From positions 1-50,819 of IMG/VR virus record IMGVR_UViG_3300043433_000062: DNA of 50,819 nt. The stretch is one strand, 5' to 3'. Numbering within the stretch: position 1 is the first letter of the stretch; each line of letters starts with the position of its first letter. Origin of the DNA: a virus. The notes beneath the pieces are model-generated. The model saw nothing but the letters and a program-made list of their open reading frames with translations. It was not told the DNA's origin and did no database searches. A program made the translations under genes and the position numbers. Shown one piece after another: positions 46,097-50,819 of this stretch.

Positions 46097-46408
46097 CTAT
46101 TGGAATGGATTAATCAGTATCTTGTAGGCTTCTTTGCCCTCTTCGAAATTAGTTTGTTCTATTAATCCTAATTGGATTGCACGTTCTAGTCCCTTTTCTG
46201 CATTTTCAATTTTACCACATGAATGATAATTTAATAGAGAATGTTTTGTGAAGTTATTTCTTGGACGTTCTGGTCTTTTAAGAGTTTCAACTACGTAGAT
46301 ATGGATAATGTCAAAGGGATCCGGAAAGTTTTCCAACTCCTCTTGGATCCCTAGAACATATTTTATTGGTAGTTTATCTTCGTTTAGTATCGTAAGATTT
46401 GCTTCCAT
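46097..46408 (-). CDS. Hypothetical protein between UvsX and helicase (103 aa)
   Basis: A small protein, mostly helical in its middle, beginning MEANLTILNEDKLPIKYVLG. The C-terminal half (CGKIENAEKGLERAIQLGLI followed by YKILINPF) has the spacing of a winged-helix domain. Its position, one base from UvsX and 44 bases from the helicase gene, suggests an accessory role in replication or recombination, for example helicase loading. No family is recognised. Confidence 0.7.
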   Translation of the reverse strand: MEANLTILNEDKLPIKYVLGIQEELENFPDPFDIIHIYVVETLKRPERPRNNFTKHSLLNYHSCGKIENAEKGLERAIQLGLIEQTNFEEGKEAYKILINPFQ

Positions 46409-46409
46409 A

Positions 46410-47528
46410 TTAATCCATTGATAAATCTTGGTCTAATAACTCTCCAATCTCATTATCGATACTGTCAAGTTCAGTATTGTAGTTAAATAATGGTTTGATA
46501 TAGGTATTGATTTTCTCTAAAACCTCTTGAGTAAATACTTTCTCTGTAAAGAATTCAGAGTTTGGTATAACCTCATCTAAATGTTTACAAATCCATCCTC
46601 TTGACGTTGCTTTTGGAGTTTTAACACCTTTCTCAATTGAACCTCTTGTAATTCCACAAATATCCCATGTAGCATATTGTTCAAGTCCAACGTATGGATT
46701 CATACCTTTTGTAAAATCTAAGTGGAACTTGATTGGATGTGGTTTTGCAAAACGATTTTTGTCTGGCTTTGCAGTAACAATGATACCAACCTTTTCAGCA
46801 CCGTCCTTCAATTGTGCCTTATTTAACATAAGAACTATTGATGCAGCGTATTCAGGTCCTGTACCACCACCAGCAACTTGACGTGAGATGAAATCTTGAG
46901 TCTGATACGTGTGATTAGTAAATAAGAAAGGAATCTTTAAATCAGCCAACGGAGTCATAATAATTCTAAAGATCGATTTTAAGATTTTAGAACGTGTCAT
47001 ATCTGCTTTCTCGCTTCCAGTTGCAGCATCTTCAATTTCTTTTGCAGTTGCAAGATTACCGGCAGAATCTAAGATAATCATAATCTTTGGAATCTCTCCG
47101 CCTTTTCTTTTAACTTCTTGCATCTTTTGAGTAATTGAAGTAATTGAAGTTCTAAACTCCTGTACTGTATTTACTGGTTGGTAATTTACTTTACTTGTAT
47201 CAATTCCAAATTTTAACATTTGGTCTTTATCAACTGCAGCTTCAGAATCATAATAGATTACATAGTAACCCATATTAATTGCTTCTCGAACTGAATTTAG
47301 TGTCAAGAAAGTTTTACCAGTTCCTGAAGGTCCTGCTATTGAACAAGATCTGTTGTTTGGCCATCCACCAAATAAACTTCCAGACAAACATGCATTTAAA
47401 TGATAGTTTCCAGTATGGATCCATTCAGTAACTTCAGAGAAGTCTGATTTGTCCATAACAGATCCTAGTGGATTTAATCCTGCTAATTCTGAGTTTAAGT
47501 CGTCAAATGTAAATCTATTTTTTGCCAT
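46410..47528 (-). CDS. uvsX: RecA-like recombinase (UvsX)
   Basis: A 372-residue strand-exchange protein; T4 UvsX has 391. The Walker A motif is AGPSGTGKTFLTL, the Walker B strand is IMIILDSAGNLATA, and the L1/L2 region includes LFTNHTYQTQDFISRQVAGG and TGPEYAAS. It forms filaments on single-stranded DNA for recombination-dependent replication. The start codon context ACAAAAATGGCA matches the capsid gene. It overlaps the small coiled-coil gene by 14 bases. Confidence 0.95.
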   Translation of the reverse strand: MAKNRFTFDDLNSELAGLNPLGSVMDKSDFSEVTEWIHTGNYHLNACLSGSLFGGWPNNRSCSIAGPSGTGKTFLTLNSVREAINMGYYVIYYDSEAAVDKDQMLKFGIDTSKVNYQPVNTVQEFRTSITSITQKMQEVKRKGGEIPKIMIILDSAGNLATAKEIEDAATGSEKADMTRSKILKSIFRIIMTPLADLKIPFLFTNHTYQTQDFISRQVAGGGTGPEYAASIVLMLNKAQLKDGAEKVGIIVTAKPDKNRFAKPHPIKFHLDFTKGMNPYVGLEQYATWDICGITRGSIEKGVKTPKATSRGWICKHLDEVIPNSEFFTEKVFTQEVLEKINTYIKPLFNYNTELDSIDNEIGELLDQDLSMD

Positions 47529-47706
47529 TTTTGTATGTTTTTATTTCAATGTTTCTTAGCTCCTCAAGTTCTGTTAATAGTTCTTGAGTTTCATATTGTA
47601 TTAGCGTCATTTGTTTTTGAAGAGTTTCAAGTCTTTCATTGATTCTTTTATAACTATGAATAAACCTATTCTGGTCTTCGCTGATGTTGTCGATGTCTAT
47701 TTCCAT
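47515..47706 (-). CDS. Small coiled-coil protein between polymerase and UvsX (63 aa)
   Basis: Almost entirely one coiled coil: RINERLETLQKQMTLIQYET followed by QELLTELEELRN, with a basic C-terminus (YKNGKK). Marine T4-like phages often have a similar short coiled-coil gene between gene 43 and uvsX, so the position is conserved, although no function is assigned. It follows the polymerase fragment by 4 bases and overlaps the UvsX start by 14. Confidence 0.72.
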   Translation of the reverse strand: MEIDIDNISEDQNRFIHSYKRINERLETLQKQMTLIQYETQELLTELEELRNIEIKTYKNGKK

Positions 47707-47710
47707 AATG

Positions 47711-48907
47711 TTAAAATAATGATGTTGAATAAATTAAGTTTCTATTTAATGTGTGTAACCCAACTGCTATAAGAACCCTGTTCAATGGATCAATTACACT
47801 TTTTTCAAATTGCATTTCATAGTCAACTTGAGGCGCAATTTCATAAGGATGAGCTCCAGGTTGATATGCAAAGATTTCACAAGTTGCGTGCTTACAATGG
47901 TATAGTTTTAACTTTTCACCATTACCAATCATCTTGTACCTATTCTTAAACTTTGGATTTTGATTCATTAAGAAGTTATAAAATCCTGCGGCTTTAACAT
48001 TAGGAGGACATTTTAGTCCATATTGAAATTCAATCGTATCATCGACAATATATTTCTCGATGTTGTTTGTTCTTTTATTAAAACAAATTTCATCAATACT
48101 TGCTAATTGAAATTCTTTCTTACATTGTTTCAAATAATCTACCAATCTTTTTAAGAGAGATGCTGTAGGTTTTTCTGAAAGAATCAATTTAAGAATCTCA
48201 GTTAATTGTTTTCTTGCAAGTGCTGGAGTCGAACTTTGGATTGTATCGAAACCGATAGTTTTAACCTTCTTAAGGGAAGGATGTCTCTCATCAATTCCAA
48301 TTTTATCGTCCCATGCGAGATTCTGAAGATATTTTTTCTTAGCTAACCAAATTCCAGAGTATGCAATAGTTTCTAATTCAAACACAAGGAAGTTTTCAGT
48401 ATTGGTTGCTTCAGCATATTTCTCCATACACTTAAAGATATATTCCTTAAGTCTAAAGTTGTACAATTTCATAATGAATTGGTCAATTGATAACTTTTCT
48501 CCAAGCCATTCAATAGATTCATACATTTCTTGAAACTGAACATAACATGAATCGGTATCAATATAGACAACTGATGGTTTTACCAGTTTGTTTTTAATTT
48601 CTATATTGAAAAATTCATGAACTGCTTTATCTTTGGTCCAAAACTCCTGAAAATATTTGTTAAGAATCTTTTCAGAATATAGAATCGCAGATTGACCCTG
48701 TAATGTGATCGATTCTGCGATATCTATATTAAAAAAGTGAAACCATTTGTTACCAAATGCGCCATAAATCGAGTTAAGCATTACTTTTACTGCTTGTTCA
48801 TAGGCGCCATATTTGGCTGACAACATAGAATAATGCTCAACCAAGATTTTAATCTCGTCTTGTGTTAGATCTTCTTCTGGTTTTAGTATTAATTCTTCGA
48901 TTGTCAT
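47711..48907 (-). CDS. 43: DNA polymerase, C-terminal half only (gp43-like)
   Basis: A 398-residue fragment of a family B polymerase. It begins in the fingers region and carries motif B (KVMLNSIYGAFGNKWFHFFN) and motif C (YIDTDSCY) plus thumb sequence (KTIGFDTIQSSTPALARKQL). The exonuclease domain and motif A (with the first catalytic Asp) are missing. The adjacent upstream gene is the complete clamp, so there is no room for the rest. The fragment starts cleanly with ATG after the clamp stop and has no intein-like end, so it looks like a split gene with the partner elsewhere, as known for some Aeromonas T4-like phages. It ends IYSTSLF. Confidence 0.88.
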   Translation of the reverse strand: MTIEELILKPEEDLTQDEIKILVEHYSMLSAKYGAYEQAVKVMLNSIYGAFGNKWFHFFNIDIAESITLQGQSAILYSEKILNKYFQEFWTKDKAVHEFFNIEIKNKLVKPSVVYIDTDSCYVQFQEMYESIEWLGEKLSIDQFIMKLYNFRLKEYIFKCMEKYAEATNTENFLVFELETIAYSGIWLAKKKYLQNLAWDDKIGIDERHPSLKKVKTIGFDTIQSSTPALARKQLTEILKLILSEKPTASLLKRLVDYLKQCKKEFQLASIDEICFNKRTNNIEKYIVDDTIEFQYGLKCPPNVKAAGFYNFLMNQNPKFKNRYKMIGNGEKLKLYHCKHATCEIFAYQPGAHPYEIAPQVDYEMQFEKSVIDPLNRVLIAVGLHTLNRNLIYSTSLF

Positions 48908-48910
48908 TTG

Positions 48911-49666
48911 TTATTCAGCTGTTTGGCAAGTTGCGATTGTTAATAATGTTTCTGAATCTTTTGAGCGTAAAACTACTCGGTTATCCATAACGTTTGCTGA
49001 ATAATCCTCTTTGTCTAAAAGAGCTAAATATTTTTTGAATAAGGTAACATCTTTACCGTTTTCTCCTTCGAAACCGTCGGTAACTAAGTAGTTGTAAGTT
49101 TTACCTTTCATACGAACACCATCTTTATTTGTAGTGATAGTGAAAGTTTCTTCTTTGTCCAATCCGAATAGAGAACGAACTTTAGAAGTTGCAGTATAAT
49201 CCATGTCGAATACATAGTTTGCTGCGTCAATATTGAAGATAGCTTGGATTTGAGAATCTGTCAAATCTTTGTAACCTAACGAAGGCTCTGAACAAGCTAA
49301 TTTAATTTCTAACTCATTGTTAAAAATACGGAATTCAGTTGCTACGAAATCTTCGTCATTTTCTACGAATTCGATTTCTGCTTGCACATTACCAAATTCA
49401 AACTGTTTAAATGCATCAGTTAAACGAGAAGCATCAAAGAAAGCAATCTTTAATTCTTTTGTTGTACTAATAGCTCCTTCTTCTAATTGGAATACTTGTC
49501 CAACTGGAACTCTGTGATGTTTTACTGCGTCTCTTTGTGGAAGATATGCAGAAGCTTGAATTACTCCATCCTTGATTTTAAAGTAAATGAATGTATCAAT
49601 TACTTTAAGTCGATTCACAAAACCGATGAAGTTGTTTTGGTCTACTTTGTCAATGCTAATTTTCAT
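48911..49666 (-). CDS. 45: Sliding clamp (gp45-like)
   Basis: A 251-residue protein; T4 gp45 has 228. Its two-domain clamp layout is visible, with FINRLK-like FVNRLKVIDTFIYFKIKDGV at the start of domain 1 and KVRSLFGLDKEETFTITTNK in domain 2. A trimer encircles DNA, tethers the polymerase, and in T4 also activates late transcription through gp33 and gp55. The upstream element TATAAATA exactly matches the T4 late promoter, and a further promoter-like sequence lies between it and the terminator at 49732. Confidence 0.92.
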   Translation of the reverse strand: MKISIDKVDQNNFIGFVNRLKVIDTFIYFKIKDGVIQASAYLPQRDAVKHHRVPVGQVFQLEEGAISTTKELKIAFFDASRLTDAFKQFEFGNVQAEIEFVENDEDFVATEFRIFNNELEIKLACSEPSLGYKDLTDSQIQAIFNIDAANYVFDMDYTATSKVRSLFGLDKEETFTITTNKDGVRMKGKTYNYLVTDGFEGENGKDVTLFKKYLALLDKEDYSANVMDNRVVLRSKDSETLLTIATCQTAE

Positions 49667-49673
49667 GTTCTAA

Positions 49674-49681
49674 TATTTATA
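49674..49681 (-). promoter_or_regulatory. Putative late promoter of the clamp gene (TATAAATA)
   Basis: The minus strand reads TTTATAAATATTAG, 7 bases upstream of the clamp start. It is an exact match to the T4 late consensus. Confidence 0.5.
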
Positions 49682-49731
49682 AATTTGATTTATTTAGATA
49701 TTATAGAGGGTATTAGCATTTTGTTTCACAT

Positions 49732-49762
49732 AAAAAAACCTGGATGAAGATCCAGGTTTTTG
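49732..49762 (-). terminator. Terminator after the tagged gene pair
   Basis: Stem AACCTGGAT/ATCCAGGTT with a 4-base loop, followed by TTTTTTT on the minus strand. It also has T's on the other side and so may act in both directions. Confidence 0.92.
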
Positions 49763-49781
49763 TTAAGTTGTTTATTGATTC

Positions 49782-50336
49782 TTATACTTGACTGTTAAAC
49801 TCGTTAACTGCGTCTGCATATTGTTTAATTAATTTTGCAAATCCAGGTGAATTAAATGCGTTGTTTAATTCTTCTACAAACAATAGACCGGTTCCTTCAT
49901 ATCCTGTTTCGGATTTAGGTAGCATCATCGGCATTTCTCTAGTATATGATTTTTCTCCTATTATAAGTTGAAAACTTGAAACCATTGAAGTTATACTTTT
50001 GTTATCCATACTGTTAAAACTACGAGAAACAATATGTACTATACGAAATAACTCGACATTTTGACTATTTACGAAAGAGATACTAGACTCTTGATTTCTA
50101 TTTAATCTCATGTAATTGTTATAAAAATGCCCAATGTCAGATAATCTAATAGCTACAGGAAGAGGGCGGTTTACATTTACCCATGGGATAGATTCTTCAT
50201 CATTTTTTCCTTTTTTAAATTTTCTAAATGCAGGAAGATCTGGTATTTGCGCTGCAATTTCATCTGCTAATTTTTTTAAATCTTTTTTTAGCATTTTCTC
50301 GTTTACGAAAGATTCAAATAATTTAATATGTTTCAT
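49782..50336 (-). CDS. Tagged hypothetical protein (184 aa)
   Basis: Begins with the tag MKHIKLFESFVNE, followed by Lys, giving a Val-Asn-Glu cleavage-like site. The body has a basic helical part (KMLKKDLKKLADEIAAQIPD) and beta-rich blocks (VAIRLSDIGHFYNN, VSSFQLIIGEKSYT). No family is recognised. It follows the other tagged gene by 3 bases and is closed by a terminator, forming a two-gene unit far from the main tagged cluster. Confidence 0.76.
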   Translation of the reverse strand: MKHIKLFESFVNEKMLKKDLKKLADEIAAQIPDLPAFRKFKKGKNDEESIPWVNVNRPLPVAIRLSDIGHFYNNYMRLNRNQESSISFVNSQNVELFRIVHIVSRSFNSMDNKSITSMVSSFQLIIGEKSYTREMPMMLPKSETGYEGTGLLFVEELNNAFNSPGFAKLIKQYADAVNEFNSQV

Positions 50337-50339
50337 AAT

Positions 50340-50684
50340 TTATTTTTGTTTTTCGTTAGCTCTACAATATTCAACAGCATCTTTTACAGTTGCTAATTCT
50401 TGGTCATTTCCGCTTAAATCGTAAATTGCTAGAATAGTTTTACCGTCATCATTTAAGTAGAATGAAAATGCTTCCATTTCTCCTTCATGTCGTTCAGCTT
50501 CTGATTCTAATCCACTTTCAAAATTAACAACCCATGGAAATTCTTCTGAGTCATCATAACCCCAAATAACTTTATCTACATTTTTAGCTTTAGCAAGTTC
50601 TTTGAATAATTTTACCAAGATTGCTGGTTTTTCTGGTTTTGAAGCTTCATTAACGAACTCTTCAAACAATTGTGTGTATTTCAT
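50340..50684 (-). CDS. Tagged hypothetical protein (114 aa)
   Basis: Begins with the tag MKYTQLFEEFVNE, followed by Ala-Ser, a good match to a gp21-type site. The body starts KPEKPAILVKLFKELAKAKN and then has an acidic alpha/beta domain (WGYDDSEEFPWVVNFESG, then EMEAFSFYLNDDGKTILAIY). It resembles no family that I know. Both a late motif (50705-50714) and an early promoter (50724-50763) lie upstream, so it may be made throughout infection. Confidence 0.76.
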   Translation of the reverse strand: MKYTQLFEEFVNEASKPEKPAILVKLFKELAKAKNVDKVIWGYDDSEEFPWVVNFESGLESEAERHEGEMEAFSFYLNDDGKTILAIYDLSGNDQELATVKDAVEYCRANEKQK

Positions 50685-50704
50685 AACCTTATTTATTTTT
50701 ATTA

Positions 50705-50714
50705 ATTATATATC
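50705..50714 (-). promoter_or_regulatory. Putative late promoter of the tagged gene pair
   Basis: The minus strand reads AAAGATATATAATTAAT, 21 bases upstream of the 114-aa tagged gene. Confidence 0.62.
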
Positions 50715-50723
50715 TTTTTAAAT

Positions 50724-50763
50724 TTGATATGTAAATATAAACATAATATTTGATTTGGTAAAA
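50724..50763 (-). promoter_or_regulatory. Early promoter upstream of the tagged gene pair
   Basis: TTTT, 20 bp, TATATTTACATATCAAA on the minus strand, the same layout as the other eight early promoters. It lies just upstream of the late motif at 50705-50714. Confidence 0.78.
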
Positions 50764-50819
50764 TCTTTTATGTTAAATTTTTATCTTTTTTGAAATTTAT
50801 TTATGTTTTGATTTATGAT

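Noticed and set aside
47711-47790. Intein or trans-splicing element at the start of the polymerase fragment
   Set aside because: The first residues (MTIEELILKPEEDLTQDEIK) show no C-intein block with His-Asn before the junction, and the next residues are ordinary polymerase sequence.

Overview
This window is a large piece of the genome of a T4-like lytic tailed phage (contractile tail), not host chromosome. It carries recognisable relatives of the T4 head, neck, tail, packaging, replication, recombination and late-transcription genes: portal gp20, prohead protease gp21, major capsid gp23, terminase gp16/gp17, sheath gp18, tube gp19, gp15, gp4, gp55, gp45, gp44, gp41, UvsX, gp46/gp47, part of gp43 and an RNase H-type exonuclease. 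The host is very probably a member of the Bacteroidota: the DNA is AT-rich, genes lack Shine-Dalgarno sites and instead have A-rich leaders, and nine early promoters share a TTTT / 20 bp / TATATTTA layout close to the Bacteroidota TTTG / TAnnTTTG promoter. A Flavobacteriia host is a guess.

Layout. Bases 1-1620 hold six tRNA genes (Thr twice as an exact tandem duplication, Leu, Ser, Cys, Arg) among small genes, including a lipoprotein. Bases 1630-13950 are an accessory region: a cluster of proteins sharing an N-terminal 'MKxIKLFEEFxNE' tag, an HNH homing endonuclease, a DraRnl-type RNA ligase, separately encoded kinase and 3'-phosphatase halves resembling T4 Pnkp, an ECF sigma factor, a metallophosphoesterase relative lacking its metal ligands, two PD-(D/E)XK-like proteins, a guanylate kinase, a Nei/Fpg glycosylase and a secreted NUC1-type nuclease. 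Bases 14240-28400 hold tail and packaging genes. Bases 28540-30800 hold an exonuclease and the clamp loader. Bases 31350-41490 hold the head module in T4-like order (portal, core protein, protease-scaffold fusion, capsid) followed by gp2?/gp4/gp55/gp15. Bases 41500-49670 hold gp46, gp47, a possible gp33, gp41, UvsX, the C-terminal half of DNA polymerase and the sliding clamp. Two more tagged genes follow to 50684. All but two genes are on the minus strand.

How the parts work together. Early genes are read from nine near-identical promoters, three of which are fused to a terminator whose T-rich loop also supplies the upstream promoter element. Late genes are preceded by a GATATATAA motif that fits a T4-type late promoter, and the window encodes gp55, gp45 and a possible gp33 to read it. 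The RNA ligase, kinase and phosphatase could form an RNA or tRNA repair set that complements the phage tRNAs.

Most interesting signal. The tag on at least six small accessory proteins (among them a 2H phosphoesterase and a GNAT acetyltransferase) and, in diverged form, on a prohead core protein, resembles the T4 capsid targeting sequence MKTYQEFIAE and ends in a gp21-type hydrophobic-x-Glu cleavage site. I infer that these are capsid-packaged proteins delivered with the DNA. Other points worth checking are a polymerase split between motifs A and B with its other half absent, a prfB-like +1 frameshift site in the tail chaperone pair, an internal start that would make free scaffold from the protease-scaffold gene, and interleaved inverted repeats beside the homing endonuclease.
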